A stretch of DNA of 64,000 nucleotides from an uncultured Prevotella sp. (GTDB lineage: Bacteria; Bacteroidota; Bacteroidia; Bacteroidales; Bacteroidaceae): NCBI GenBank assembly GCA_946404405.1, contig CAMJDL010000010.1, positions 1-64,000 of the forward strand. The letters run 5' to 3'. The notes beneath the pieces are model-generated. The model was not told the origin of the DNA. It searched no databases and saw only the letters and a list, made by a program, of their open reading frames with translations. The stretch's first letter is position 1. Every line of letters starts with the position of its first letter. Position numbers and translations under genes: made by a program. This document shows positions 1 through 8,887 of the stretch, one piece after another.

Positions 1-2024
1 CTTTCTTCCTAAAGGATCCCTGGATGACCAAACACCTCTATGAGCGCATCAACAACACCACCAAGTGGATACAGACTGGTGAGGAGTCGAAGAACATGAT
101 TCATTACGACAAGATGAAAGAGTACATTGAGCAGATGAATGATGCTGAGTTCGAGGCTGTACGTCGCAACTACAGTAGTGTTGGTGAGATGTTTATCAAG
201 GAGACCCAGCTCTTCCAACAGCGACTGTCCGAAGGAAGCAGTGGCGTCTGTGCTACTATCAAACTGCAGATTGACCAGAAGATGACGCTGGCGCGCCAGG
301 CTTTCCATGGTACGCTGACCATCGAGAATGGCGCTGAGCATGCTGCTATGCAGGATGTGAAACTGATGCTCAACGTCCATAGTACGGACGGTAAGATTGC
401 CACAGCTAAGGAATTTGCTATTGATGTGGAGAAACTCAACGGCTTTGAGGGTGAGTTGGCACTCGATGCCGGTTGGTCGCTGGCTGCAGGTGCTACAGGT
501 ACAGCTACCATCCTCTTCGTTCCTACGAAGTATGCTGCTCCAGTCCGTCCTGTCGACTATTCGTTTGGTGGTACGTTGTCGTATGTTGACGCCAATACCG
601 GATTGCGTGTAACTCGTGAACTCTATCCTGTCACATTGACCGTTAATCCGACGCCAGAACTCGATTTGACTTACTTCATGCAACGCGATATCTATGGTGA
701 CGATGCCATGACTGAAGATGTCGTAGAGCCGATGGTACCTGCTGAGTTTACGGTTCTCATCAATAACAAGGGTTATGGCGATGCCAATAATGTGAAGATG
801 GTGACTGAACAGCCGAAGATTATCGAGAACAAGAAGCAACTGCTTATTGATTTCGAGATACTGTCATCACAGCTCAACGGTCAGGACAAGGTGCTGGCGA
901 TGGGTGAGAGCGTAGCTACGGAGTTCGGCACGATCCCTGCCCACTCACAGAGCTATGCTACGTGGGAACTACAGAGTACGCTGTTGGGCCACTTTGTGAA
1001 ATACAATGTTGAGGCTACCCATGTCACCAGTCATAACAATCCAGACTTGTCGCTGCTCGACCAGGTGACTATTCATGAGTTGATTCATGGCTTCACCAGC
1101 AAGGGCCTGCGAGGATTTCTTTGCAACGATGTGTTGGATCCTGACGACACACCCGATCAGGTGTACTTCAGTAATGCTACACAGCAGGAGGTCAATATCG
1201 CTGCCAATATGGAGACTCATAAGGTGGTTGGTTCGACTCTTGATGATGCAGGTAATCCGCTGCAATACACCCTGACCGTGTTGCCTACCGAACAGGGTTG
1301 GACTTATGGATTTGTCGGAGATCCTACCGAAGGACGGAATAAGTTGGCATCTATTGTCCGACAAAGTGATAAGGCTGTGATACCGCTCGATAACGTGTGG
1401 CAGACGGACCGTACCTTGCGTGATGGTCATGAGCCGAGATATGAGGACCTGCTCCACTTCGTTGGTGAAGTACCTGTTGAAGGCGAGACTTATCTGCTGA
1501 CCTTCGAACCGGCTCCGGAACTGACGCTGGCTGTAGAGAGTTATGAGGGCGTGGCTGATGACATACCTTTGGTAACTGCACCGATAAAGTCGCTGACAGT
1601 TTGTTTCAACAAGCCTATTGACGATGCAACGTTTACCACTGCTGATATCACGCTGACCTGCCAAGGCAAACATCTCAAGACCGATTCTATCACCATCACG
1701 AAGAAAGATGATACCAAGTATCGTCTTGACATCTCGAAACTGACACTTGCCGATGGTTACTATATATTGACAGTCCAGACGGCAGGCATCACTGACGCAG
1801 AAGGCTTTAACGGACGTGTGGGTAAGCAGGCTGCCTGGATTCAGTTTACTGGAACGGGTATCGATGTCATGCCTATTGCTGACGAATCGCTCTGGCGGAA
1901 GGCCGTTAGGAACGGAAAAGTCTATGACTTGGGCGGTCGCCGTATCCCTATGCCTGGCAAGGGCATCATCGTGGTCAAAGGAAAGAAGTATGTAGTTGAT
2001 AAATATAATCAGATAAAAAAATGA
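1..2024 (+). CDS. Large secreted surface protein, 5' partial
   Basis: The reading frame is open from base 3 with no stop, and the first ATG (24) lies inside it, so this is the C-terminal part of a longer protein whose start is outside the window. About 670 residues are visible. After a helical stretch the chain looks like a series of beta-sandwich or Ig-like domains, with many Thr/Val/Asp strands. It ends in a short tail (VYDLGGRRIPMPGKG, then a Lys-rich stretch) resembling the conserved C-terminal tail of many Prevotella exported proteins. The stop overlaps the next ATG (ATGA at 2021-2024), so the two are probably translationally coupled. A HELIH string near residue 353 sits in a beta-rich context and is not taken as a protease motif. 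Exported location is likely; function unknown. Confidence 0.6.
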   Translation, partial: FFLKDPWMTKHLYERINNTTKWIQTGEESKNMIHYDKMKEYIEQMNDAEFEAVRRNYSSVGEMFIKETQLFQQRLSEGSSGVCATIKLQIDQKMTLARQAFHGTLTIENGAEHAAMQDVKLMLNVHSTDGKIATAKEFAIDVEKLNGFEGELALDAGWSLAAGATGTATILFVPTKYAAPVRPVDYSFGGTLSYVDANTGLRVTRELYPVTLTVNPTPELDLTYFMQRDIYGDDAMTEDVVEPMVPAEFTVLINNKGYGDANNVKMVTEQPKIIENKKQLLIDFEILSSQLNGQDKVLAMGESVATEFGTIPAHSQSYATWELQSTLLGHFVKYNVEATHVTSHNNPDLSLLDQVTIHELIHGFTSKGLRGFLCNDVLDPDDTPDQVYFSNATQQEVNIAANMETHKVVGSTLDDAGNPLQYTLTVLPTEQGWTYGFVGDPTEGRNKLASIVRQSDKAVIPLDNVWQTDRTLRDGHEPRYEDLLHFVGEVPVEGETYLLTFEPAPELTLAVESYEGVADDIPLVTAPIKSLTVCFNKPIDDATFTTADITLTCQGKHLKTDSITITKKDDTKYRLDISKLTLADGYYILTVQTAGITDAEGFNGRVGKQAAWIQFTGTGIDVMPIADESLWRKAVRNGKVYDLGGRRIPMPGKGIIVVKGKKYVVDKYNQIKK

Positions 2025-3634
2025 AGAAAATTGTAATGATGATGGCAGCGCTGCTGATGCTCAGCACGGCAGATGCCAGTGCCCAGGGATTTCTGAAGAA
2101 GCTGAAGCAGAAGGCTCAGCAGGCTGTACTTGGTAGTTCGGTGGAAAGTGAAGAGACCAGTGAGAGCAGTGAGGAACAGCGGGCAGACAATGACGAGCCC
2201 GCAGACCCTTCAAATCTTGCTGTGGCACAGGGTAGTGACATCGTGCCCAAACGTAAGACGGCGACCATCACATGGGACGGTACCATTACGCCCAGTAAGG
2301 CATCGACAGCTTCGGCACTGATGGCAGAATTGCCACAATTGCCATCGGCAGAAAAAATGGCTCGTAGTACGATGGCTGAGCGTGATGCTTATACGTTGAA
2401 GATTGCTGCCGTATTGGCTCGGGCCGAACAGCTACAGGCCGCTGAGAAAGAGTGTTCCGATGCTGAAATGGAGGCATTGCGTCTGAAATGGGAGAACAAG
2501 ATTCAGAATATGTTCGGCCTGACGAAAGAAGAGTTTGCCATTCTGAACGACGAGAATGCCCCCGAGTCGAAGAAGAAGCCCATTCAGGACAAGGTCATGA
2601 TGAAGATTATGGGTACCGAGGGCTTGGATCAGGCTGAGATGGCACGCTTCGAGAAGATGAGCGAGAAGGAACAGGAGGCTTATATCAAGGCTCATCCCGA
2701 ATTTGTTCAGAAGATGCAGAAGATAGCCAGAAATGCTGGCAATTTCGGCAAGCAGATGAACCAGATGACTGCTGCACTCAGTGGCTATGAGGCTAAGATG
2801 GGCAAGTTGGCACAGGACTATGCTAATGCCCAGATGCGAGAGGAAAACCACAGCTATGAAGGTATTGCCAAGAAGTATAACAGCAAGCTGAAGAAACTGT
2901 ATGACCAGATATGTGCTACGGACGATGCTGCAAAGGTGGATGCTCTCTATGCTGAGGCTGACGAGTTGCTTTATAAATATCGGTTGGAAGCAGCCAAGGA
3001 GTATCGCGCTTCGTTGCAGCGCCAGATTGCTGAAGCTAAGAAGTTTGCCGCTGAGTATGCCCGTCTGTCAAAAGAGGTCGTCGCCAGTGGTGACCTGCCT
3101 GAGTGTGCCATAGGTCGTACTGACCTGAATACTGTTATCATGGTGGGCAACTTGTTGGATGAAGCCTATAAGGATCTGCCTGAGTTAAATAATCTGCCTG
3201 TCTGCAGAGAGACGCTTTACACGTTGCCAAAAGGCTGGAACTTTGGCGTGTGGGAATGTCGAGGTTTTATGGGTTCTGTCGATGGTTTCAAGGTTGGTGG
3301 CGGTTGGCCTCTGTTGGCTGACAACCGATCTGGTGATCAGGTGGAGTATGCCGTCGTAGAGAATGGCAAGTTCCGTAAAATCGACGAGAGCGAGTTGAAG
3401 CGTATCAACAAACAGGCAGACCAGCGCCTGAAGACTGCAAGCAAGAACAAACCGCCTTACGGAACCTATAAGAGCCGTAGTGGTCAGCGTGTTGTGGAGT
3501 ACAGCAAGACGGGTGAGTTGATTGTCAACGGCATGACGACATTTTACCCCGTTGCCTTCACAGCTAAGGATAATGCTCTGGAGTGGATTATCCTGGATGG
3601 TGAAGAAATCGTAAAGTGTACTTATAAGCTTTAG
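2021..3634 (+). CDS. Exported helical/coiled-coil protein of unknown function
   Basis: A 537-residue protein with a clear N-terminal signal peptide (basic MKK, hydrophobic AALLMLS core, then ASAQG as probable cleavage site). Residues of about 35-70 are acidic and Ser/Glu rich. Roughly 95-350 is charged, heptad-like helix rich in Lys, Glu, Ala and Met, suggesting a long periplasmic coiled coil. The last 190 residues are more globular, with Trp/Gly-rich strands. The start overlaps the stop of the preceding surface-protein gene by 4 bp, and the next gene begins 11 bp downstream, so the three are probably one operon. I do not recognise the family; a structural or chaperone role for the upstream surface protein is possible but not shown. 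Confidence 0.6.
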   Translation: MKKIVMMMAALLMLSTADASAQGFLKKLKQKAQQAVLGSSVESEETSESSEEQRADNDEPADPSNLAVAQGSDIVPKRKTATITWDGTITPSKASTASALMAELPQLPSAEKMARSTMAERDAYTLKIAAVLARAEQLQAAEKECSDAEMEALRLKWENKIQNMFGLTKEEFAILNDENAPESKKKPIQDKVMMKIMGTEGLDQAEMARFEKMSEKEQEAYIKAHPEFVQKMQKIARNAGNFGKQMNQMTAALSGYEAKMGKLAQDYANAQMREENHSYEGIAKKYNSKLKKLYDQICATDDAAKVDALYAEADELLYKYRLEAAKEYRASLQRQIAEAKKFAAEYARLSKEVVASGDLPECAIGRTDLNTVIMVGNLLDEAYKDLPELNNLPVCRETLYTLPKGWNFGVWECRGFMGSVDGFKVGGGWPLLADNRSGDQVEYAVVENGKFRKIDESELKRINKQADQRLKTASKNKPPYGTYKSRSGQRVVEYSKTGELIVNGMTTFYPVAFTAKDNALEWIILDGEEIVKCTYKL

Positions 3635-3645
3635 GACATTGATCG

Positions 3646-4353
3646 TTGAACAATAAATGGGTTAAACATATTGTATTGCTGTGGTTGCTGTTCATGATGG
3701 ACAGCACTACAGCATTTTCTATCGATTATCGTAAAGTATTTGGTAGTAATTGGGTAGAGGCAGAACGTTATGTAAGTGAACACCATGATGAGTGGAAACA
3801 GGAGTTTGACTTTTTTGGCGTAGATAGTCGTATGGCAGAAGCAGTGGTCTTTCCAGAACTGATTCGCTATTCCATGTGGAAGGATGAAATAGAGCGCACT
3901 GCCGTCAATGGCTTATATGTCAGTAAGGGTAGGGAAGGGGCCAACTTCTCAATAGGTCGTTTCCAGATGAAGCCCTCTTTTGCTGAGGAGGTGGAACAGG
4001 CATGGAATCGCTCTTCATTGTCAAAGGAATATGGCTTCTCGTTTAATCTGGCAGACAACAACGAGGCACGCCGCTCTCGTGTTCGCCGCCTCAGCACTAT
4101 GCAGGGACAATGCCGCTATCTGGCCATCTTTATCCGCTTGCAACAGCAGCGTCATCCCCAGCTGTCACAGTTAGCCATAAAAGATCAAGTACGCTTGTTA
4201 GCCACAGCCTATAACCGTTCGTTTACAGCCTCATGGAATAGTCTTCAGAAGATGCAGCACGAACGCCATTTCCATACCGACGTCATTAAAACGCGTAGCA
4301 CTCGTTTTTATTGCTATGCCGACATCGCAGTTGCTTTTTTGGGCAAAAAATAA
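3646..4353 (+). CDS. Exported lysozyme-fold (transglycosylase-like) protein
   Basis: A 235-residue protein starting at TTG; the TTG start is chosen because it gives a proper signal peptide (HIVLLWLLFMM core, then TTAFS). The pattern resembles SLT/lysozyme-like domains: a Glu in VVFPELIRYS (E71) as candidate catalytic acid, FSIGRFQMKPSF (about 101-112) like the family's substrate-cleft GxxQxxP stretch, and LLATAYNRSF (about 186-195) like the AYN motif of lytic transglycosylases. That would imply cell-wall cleavage in the periplasm. It lies 11 bp after an exported coiled-coil gene and probably belongs to the same operon. The family assignment is by motif only; a non-enzymatic relative is possible. 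Confidence 0.5.
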   Translation: MNNKWVKHIVLLWLLFMMDSTTAFSIDYRKVFGSNWVEAERYVSEHHDEWKQEFDFFGVDSRMAEAVVFPELIRYSMWKDEIERTAVNGLYVSKGREGANFSIGRFQMKPSFAEEVEQAWNRSSLSKEYGFSFNLADNNEARRSRVRRLSTMQGQCRYLAIFIRLQQQRHPQLSQLAIKDQVRLLATAYNRSFTASWNSLQKMQHERHFHTDVIKTRSTRFYCYADIAVAFLGKK

Positions 4354-4394
4354 ATTTATTCTGAATTGTTTGCAGGAGTTTCATAAATATTTAG

Positions 4395-4402
4395 TAATTT
4401 TG
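4395..4402 (+). promoter_or_regulatory. -7 box of the aspS promoter
   Basis: TAATTTTG matches the Bacteroidetes -7 consensus TAnnTTTG. A TTG lies 22 bp upstream (4370-4372). The predicted transcript start is about 25 bp before the aspS ATG. Confidence 0.6.
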
Positions 4403-4432
4403 CACTCCAAATCGGAATAAATATATATAATA

Positions 4433-6190
4433 ATGTATAGAAGCAAGACTTGTGGTGAGCTACGTCTCACCGATGCTGGCAGCGAGGTTACGCTGGCTGG
4501 CTGGGTACAGAAAACCCGTAAGATGGGTGGTATGACATTTGTCGACCTGCGCGACCGCTATGGTATTACGCAGTTGGTGTTCGACGAGTCGAAGGATGCT
4601 GCCCTTTGTGAACAGGCTAATAAGCTGGGTCGTGAGTGGTGCATACAAGTGACTGGTACAGTCAGCGAGCGTGAGGCCAAGAACCCTAAGATGGATACTG
4701 GTGATATCGAGATTCTGGTTTCGAAGCTGAACGTGCTGAGCGAGAGTCAGACACCTCCTTTCACTATCGAGGACAATACCGATGGTGGTGACGATATCCG
4801 TATGAAGTATCGCTATCTGGACCTGCGTCGTCCCTGTGTTCGCAAGAATTTGGAACTGCGCCATAAGATGACCATCCTGATTCGTAACTTCCTCGACAAC
4901 CTGAACTTCATCGAGGTGGAGACACCTATCTTGATTGGCAGTACGCCTGAGGGGGCTCGCGACTTCGTGGTGCCCAGCCGTATGAATCCCGGTCAGTTCT
5001 ATGCACTGCCCCAGAGTCCGCAGACCTTGAAGCAGCTGTTGATGGTCAGCGGTTTCGACCGTTACTTCCAGATAGCCAAGTGTTTCCGTGACGAGGACCT
5101 GCGTGCCGATCGTCAGCCTGAGTTCACACAGATTGATTGCGAAATGTCGTTTGCCGATCAGGAGGATGTGCTGCAGATTTTTGAGGATTTGGCTCGTCAC
5201 TTGTTCAAGGAAGTACGTGGCGTTGAGTTGCCTCCATTGGAGCGTATGACATGGCACGAGGCGATGCGTCGTTTCGGTTCTGATAAGCCCGACCTCCGTT
5301 TTGGTATGGAGTTCGTGGAACTGATGGATGTGCTGAAGGGTACCGGTGAGTTCCCTGTATTCAATGAGGCCGAATATATCGGTGGTATCGTGGTACCAGG
5401 TTGTGCCGAGTATACCCGCAAGCAACTCGACCAGTTGACCGACTTTGTGAAGCGTCCGCAGGTAGGTGCCAAGGGTCTGGTCTATGTTAAGTTCAATGCC
5501 GATGGTACTGTTAAGTCGTCTATCGACAAGTTCTACCAGCCTGAGGTCTGGCAGAACCTGAAGGAGAAGACGGGTGCCAAGGATGGCGACCTTGTACTGA
5601 TTCTCAGTGGTGATAAAGCTAACAAGACACGTACACAGCTCTGTACGCTGCGTCTTGAGATGGGCGATCGTCTTGGACTTCGCGACAAAAACGTGTTCAA
5701 GTGTCTGTGGATTGTCGACTTCCCTCTGTTCGAGTGGAGCGACGAGGAACAGCGCTTGATGGCTACCCACCATCCGTTCACATTGCCTAATCCCGACGAT
5801 ATCCCCTTGTTGGATACTGCTCCTGAAAAGGTACGCGCCGTGGCTTACGATTTCGTTTGCAATGGTATTGAGGTCGGTGGTGGCTCACTGCGTATCCACG
5901 ATGGCAAGCTGCAGGAGAAGATGTTCCAGATTTTGGGCTTCACCCCCGAGCGTGCTATGGCTCAGTTTGGCTTCCTCATCAACGCCTTCAAGTACGGTGC
6001 ACCTCCCCATGCAGGTTTGGCCTTCGGTCTCGATCGTTTTGTCAGTATTATGGCAGGTCTCGACAGCATTCGTGACTGCATTGCTTTCCCGAAGAACAAT
6101 TCAGGTCGCGATGTCATGTTGGATGCACCTGGTGAGTTAGACCCTAAACAGTTGGAAGAGTTGCAGTTAGAAGTGCATTTAGTAGAGTAG
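4433..6190 (+). CDS. aspS: Aspartyl-tRNA synthetase
   Basis: Charges tRNA-Asp with aspartate in the cytoplasm. At 585 residues it has the usual length of the bacterial type. It opens with the OB-fold anticodon-binding domain ([20 protein letters not shown], about 22-41). The class II motif 2 loop [18 protein letters not shown] is near 217-234, a GAD-type insertion follows, and the class II motif 3 GLAFGLDRF is near 528-536. It has its own promoter (-7 box at 4395-4402) and no partner genes. The presence or absence of asparaginyl-tRNA synthetase cannot be judged from this window, so discriminating versus non-discriminating type is open. Confidence 0.97.
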   Translation: MYRSKTCGELRLTDAGSEVTLAGWVQKTRKMGGMTFVDLRDRYGITQLVFDESKDAALCEQANKLGREWCIQVTGTVSEREAKNPKMDTGDIEILVSKLNVLSESQTPPFTIEDNTDGGDDIRMKYRYLDLRRPCVRKNLELRHKMTILIRNFLDNLNFIEVETPILIGSTPEGARDFVVPSRMNPGQFYALPQSPQTLKQLLMVSGFDRYFQIAKCFRDEDLRADRQPEFTQIDCEMSFADQEDVLQIFEDLARHLFKEVRGVELPPLERMTWHEAMRRFGSDKPDLRFGMEFVELMDVLKGTGEFPVFNEAEYIGGIVVPGCAEYTRKQLDQLTDFVKRPQVGAKGLVYVKFNADGTVKSSIDKFYQPEVWQNLKEKTGAKDGDLVLILSGDKANKTRTQLCTLRLEMGDRLGLRDKNVFKCLWIVDFPLFEWSDEEQRLMATHHPFTLPNPDDIPLLDTAPEKVRAVAYDFVCNGIEVGGGSLRIHDGKLQEKMFQILGFTPERAMAQFGFLINAFKYGAPPHAGLAFGLDRFVSIMAGLDSIRDCIAFPKNNSGRDVMLDAPGELDPKQLEELQLEVHLVE

Positions 6191-6269
6191 AGAATTGACA
6201 TTTATCAAGAATAAGTGTGAAATAAACAAAAAACGGCTGTTTGCGATAACAACTTATCTGAAAAGTTCC

Positions 6270-6277
6270 TAATTTTG
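6270..6277 (+). promoter_or_regulatory. -7 box upstream of the H1-tailed winged-helix gene
   Basis: TAATTTTG matches TAnnTTTG. A TTTG at 6240-6243 is 26 bp upstream, longer than the usual spacer, so the -33 element is uncertain. The leader would be about 55 bp. Confidence 0.55.
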
Positions 6278-6339
6278 CACGCAAATTAAAGTGAAAGATA
6301 GAAATATCATTCAATAGTGTATTAATTTTTTAAAGAACT

Positions 6340-6648
6340 ATGGCAGAAAAGAAAACTACAAAGAAGGCCGCTGCTCCTAAGGCAGAAGAGCCCAAGAAGG
6401 CAACTGTAAAGAAGGCCGCTGCTCCTAAGAAGGCTGCAGAGAAGAAGGCTTTTGTTGTAAACGCTGAGAACGCTGGTTTCAAGGCTGGTGATGTTTATCA
6501 GGCTCTGGCCGCAGCTGAGAAGGCTCTCACTGTAAAGGAGATTGCTAAGGCTGCTAAGATCAGCGAAGAGGAGACTCTGCTCGGTCTGGGTTGGCTCTTC
6601 AAAGAGGGCAAGCTCGCTACAGCTGACGAGAAGATTACACTTGCTTAA
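6340..6648 (+). CDS. Winged-helix protein (DUF2582-like) with histone H1-like Lys/Ala tail
   Basis: A 102-residue protein in two parts. Residues 1-36 are almost only Lys, Ala, Pro, Thr and Glu, with KKAAAPK repeated, like histone H1 tails and bacterial Hc1-type proteins. Residues of about 38-102 match the short winged helix-turn-helix DUF2582 type (AGDVYQALAAAEKALTVKEIAKA, then LGLGWLFKEGKL). A nucleoid-associated DNA-binding role is likely. It stands alone with its own promoter and a strong terminator (6669-6708). The 20-bp stretch at 6361-6380 recurs exactly at 6409-6428, showing that the tail can change length by duplication. Confidence 0.75.
   Translation: MAEKKTTKKAAAPKAEEPKKATVKKAAAPKKAAEKKAFVVNAENAGFKAGDVYQALAAAEKALTVKEIAKAAKISEEETLLGLGWLFKEGKLATADEKITLA
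6361..6428 (+). repeat. Exact 20-bp direct repeat in the Lys/Ala tail
   Basis: The 20 bases at 6361-6380 are repeated exactly at 6409-6428, 48 bp apart and in frame. They encode KKAAAPK-type sequence. Confidence 0.85.
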
Positions 6649-6668
6649 TCACATTTGAGAGAAAGCAT

Positions 6669-6708
6669 AAAAGGGCTGGAAGCTACAAAAGGCTTGCCAG
6701 CCTTTTTT
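6669..6708 (+). terminator. Intrinsic terminator after the H1-tailed gene
   Basis: The left arm AAAAGGGCTGG (6669-6679) pairs with CCAGCCTTTTTT (6697-6708). The six-base GC-rich core GGCTGG/CCAGCC is extended by a G-U and A-T pairs, and the right arm ends in a T run. Confidence 0.7.
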
Positions 6709-6745
6709 GAACGTTGAACGTTGAACATTGAACGTTGAACATTGA
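6707..6745 (+). repeat. Heptamer tandem repeat TTGAAC(G/A), five units
   Basis: Five 7-bp units follow each other without interruption (last base G, G, A, G, A), then a partial TTGA. The array begins inside the terminator's T run and ends 3 bp before the next ATG. The reverse complement of the same unit occurs inside the glycogen synthase gene at 49276-49303. Confidence 0.9.
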
Positions 6746-6748
6746 TAA

Positions 6749-7084
6749 ATGAGTTACGACAAACAGATACTGATGATTCTCACTGAAGCCGGTGAACGTG
6801 GTGTAAGCGTGCAGACCATTGCCAAGCATGTTTACAACATGAATTGCACTTTCTTCTTTCAGCCCGACTACGAAGAGATTCGTAGCTACGTGCAGCAGTA
6901 TCTGCTTCGCAATTCCAAGTCCTCGCAATCGCTCATTGAGAGCACAGGTCGTCGAGGCTATTACCGTCTGAATACCACAGGTAGTGCCGATGCCCAACAA
7001 ATGCTCCTCCAATTCCGAGAGGAACATGAAGAAAAAGAAGAAGAGAAGTCCCAACAGGACCTCTCCTTAAATCTGTTTGATTAG
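6749..7084 (+). CDS. Small winged-helix-like protein of unknown function
   Basis: A 111-residue protein. The first half ([23 protein letters not shown]) reads like the start of a winged helix-turn-helix, and [10 protein letters not shown] (about 69-78) like the wing strand. The C-terminal third is acidic and Glu/Lys rich ([10 protein letters not shown]). It is probably cytoplasmic. Its leader is almost entirely the heptamer array at 6707-6745, and no -7 box was found between the terminator and the ATG. It could depend on read-through from the preceding gene. It converges with the acetyltransferase gene, the two coding regions overlapping by 18 bp (7067-7084). Confidence 0.6.
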   Translation: MSYDKQILMILTEAGERGVSVQTIAKHVYNMNCTFFFQPDYEEIRSYVQQYLLRNSKSSQSLIESTGRRGYYRLNTTGSADAQQMLLQFREEHEEKEEEKSQQDLSLNLFD

Positions 7085-7660
7085 TTTGGCGGGGACCCCA
7101 GCAACTAGTGAGTGAGGCGGTACGTCTTTTGTCACTACCGCTCCAGCTGCCACCACTACATGCCGACCTATCGTGACACCAGGCAGAATCACGGCGCTAG
7201 CTCCAATCCAAACATCGTCACCAATCACCACTGGTTTTGTGCTGATACCTTGTTCATCAATCTTTCGGGTTCTGTCTTCATAGTTGTGATTCAGTGCTGT
7301 CACCGTAATGCCTTGTGCCAGATTCACGTTGTTACCTATGCACACAGGACCAATCACTGTACAATGAATACCGATACGCGTATGGTCGCCAATGGTCACG
7401 TCACCCACCGCATTATTAATACAGCAATACGACTCAATGACGCTTTTTCGTCCCAGCCAGAAACGTCTATAGGGTGGGGTGTCCATCCTGACGCTCCAGT
7501 ATATCTTCGAACTCCATGCCCTATGTTGATACAGTGGTGCCAACAATCGGATATACCACCTTGGTCTTGCATCCCGCTGGTTCATAATCAGGTAGTCCAA
7601 AAATCTCTTCATCTTCGGGCTACCCTTCAATCCCTGTCGTATTCCTTCTTTATCCTTCAT
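7067..7660 (-). CDS. Left-handed beta-helix (hexapeptide) O-acetyltransferase
   Basis: A 197-residue acyl-CoA-dependent acetyltransferase of the maltose/serine acetyltransferase fold, probably acetylating a sugar of the surface polysaccharide in the cytoplasm. Hexapeptide repeats run from about residue 85 to the end ([55 protein letters not shown]). The His in ALNHNYED (near 127) is the likely catalytic base. The closing VPAKLIKQI is typical of the family. It stands at the left edge of the glycosyltransferase block, and its 3' end overlaps the convergent winged-helix gene. The acceptor is unknown. Confidence 0.85.
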   Translation of the reverse strand: MKDKEGIRQGLKGSPKMKRFLDYLIMNQRDARPRWYIRLLAPLYQHRAWSSKIYWSVRMDTPPYRRFWLGRKSVIESYCCINNAVGDVTIGDHTRIGIHCTVIGPVCIGNNVNLAQGITVTALNHNYEDRTRKIDEQGISTKPVVIGDDVWIGASAVILPGVTIGRHVVVAAGAVVTKDVPPHSLVAGVPAKLIKQI

Positions 7661-7758
7661 GTTTTCACGATGCGATAAATTTTTCTGCTAAGGTAGACAT
7701 TTTTCGTTAATGTTCCAAATAATTTGATTGTTTTTTGCCATATTCCAAATATTATTTG

Positions 7759-7766
7759 TATATTTG
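7759..7766 (+). promoter_or_regulatory. Promoter of the first GT2 gene
   Basis: The TATATTTG -7 box has TTTG at 7734-7737 as -33 element, with a 21-bp spacer. The start codon is 20 bp after the box. Confidence 0.7.
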
Positions 7767-7785
7767 CAATCAAAATGGTAAATAG

Positions 7786-8811
7786 ATGAGATATGATGTA
7801 ACGATAGGCATACCGGTTTATAAGTCCGTTGATTACATTCAACGGTCGATAGAATCTGCATTGAACCAAACGTACTCATCTATAGAATTTTTAATCATTG
7901 ATGATTGTGGTGCTGATGGCTCGATAGACGTTGTAGAGACGATAAAAGATGAACATCCTCGAGGAAGTGATATTCATATCATCAAACACGAGCAGAATTT
8001 GGGTGTTGCTGTAGCTCGAAATCGAATGATTGACGAGGCTTCAGGTGACTATCTGTATTTCATGGACTCTGATGATGTCATTGCTGAGAATGTCATAGCT
8101 TTAATGATGCAACAAGTTCGTCAGTATGATGCAGAAATTGTTTTTGGCTCATATGAGAGAATAGAGTTGACGGGTGAGAAATCTGTCTGTCAATATCCTG
8201 TAATCCAATTGTTAGGAGAAGACAAACTGGCTATTTTCGCATATAGAAAATATGGTGGTATCGAAGCTACTGCATGCAATTATTTAGTGAAAACTTCCGT
8301 ATTGCGCGAGCATCATCATCGGTTTATTCATACTGATTATTGGGAAGACTTCGTGTTTACTTTCGATTTGGTCACAATGATTAAGCGAGCAGTCCTATTG
8401 CCGGACATTACCTATTCATATTTATGCAGAGAGAATTCACTTTCCAATTATCAGCAAAGAGACCAAATCTCAAAAGACGAGATCATGAAGAATATTCATT
8501 CTATTGATCATCTGAAAGCAACATCTTCTATCTTATTTGATAAGATATATTTCCCAAATCGTTGTTTCAACATCATAATGACGGACTTTTATATCGCCTG
8601 TCATATCTTAAAGCGTAGGAAAGATATTGTTCCTGCTTTTTCGAATCAGGAAATAAAAGCCATTCTTTCGTATCCTATCACATTCTGTCAAATATGGAAT
8701 TTTCGTCAATTACGACTTAAGAATTTGACCTTTTTTTTGCTGAGTAAGCTGCCGTCCTCATTATGCATTGCTGCTATTTGGGTGATTGGTAAAGCAAAAA
8801 AGATTCTCTAA
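7786..8811 (+). CDS. GT2 family glycosyltransferase
   Basis: A 341-residue GT-A fold enzyme that probably adds one sugar to a lipid-linked polysaccharide repeat at the inner face of the membrane. The N-terminus has the GT2 hallmark VTIGIPVYKSVDYIQRSIES, then IEFLIIDDCGADGS (about 37-50) and the metal-binding DxD in YFMDSDD (about 87-93). The C-terminal 120 residues are basic and hydrophobic (FRQLRLKNLTFFLLSKLP). Two further genes here (15341-16381 and 26583-27617) share this layout and C-terminal pattern and are paralogues. It has its own promoter. Donor and acceptor are unknown. Confidence 0.88.
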   Translation: MRYDVTIGIPVYKSVDYIQRSIESALNQTYSSIEFLIIDDCGADGSIDVVETIKDEHPRGSDIHIIKHEQNLGVAVARNRMIDEASGDYLYFMDSDDVIAENVIALMMQQVRQYDAEIVFGSYERIELTGEKSVCQYPVIQLLGEDKLAIFAYRKYGGIEATACNYLVKTSVLREHHHRFIHTDYWEDFVFTFDLVTMIKRAVLLPDITYSYLCRENSLSNYQQRDQISKDEIMKNIHSIDHLKATSSILFDKIYFPNRCFNIIMTDFYIACHILKRRKDIVPAFSNQEIKAILSYPITFCQIWNFRQLRLKNLTFFLLSKLPSSLCIAAIWVIGKAKKIL

Positions 8812-8837
8812 TGTTTGGAAATATCTAATTTATTCTG

Positions 8838-8845
8838 TATATTTG
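8838..8845 (+). promoter_or_regulatory. Promoter of the 8888 GT4 gene
   Basis: The TATATTTG box with TTTG at 8814-8817 gives a spacer of exactly 20 bp, a full match to the Bacteroidetes consensus. Confidence 0.72.
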
Positions 8846-8887
8846 CAACATGATAAAACGAATCTTCTTCTTGAAAATGAATAGTGC

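Noticed and set aside
1069..1089. HELIH string in the first protein, like the zinc-protease HExxH motif
   Set aside because: It lies in a beta-sandwich-like context with no third ligand or protease fold features nearby; most likely chance.
4460..5773. Long open frame antisense to aspS
   Set aside because: Shadow frame of a strongly conserved gene, a result of codon bias; no family features.
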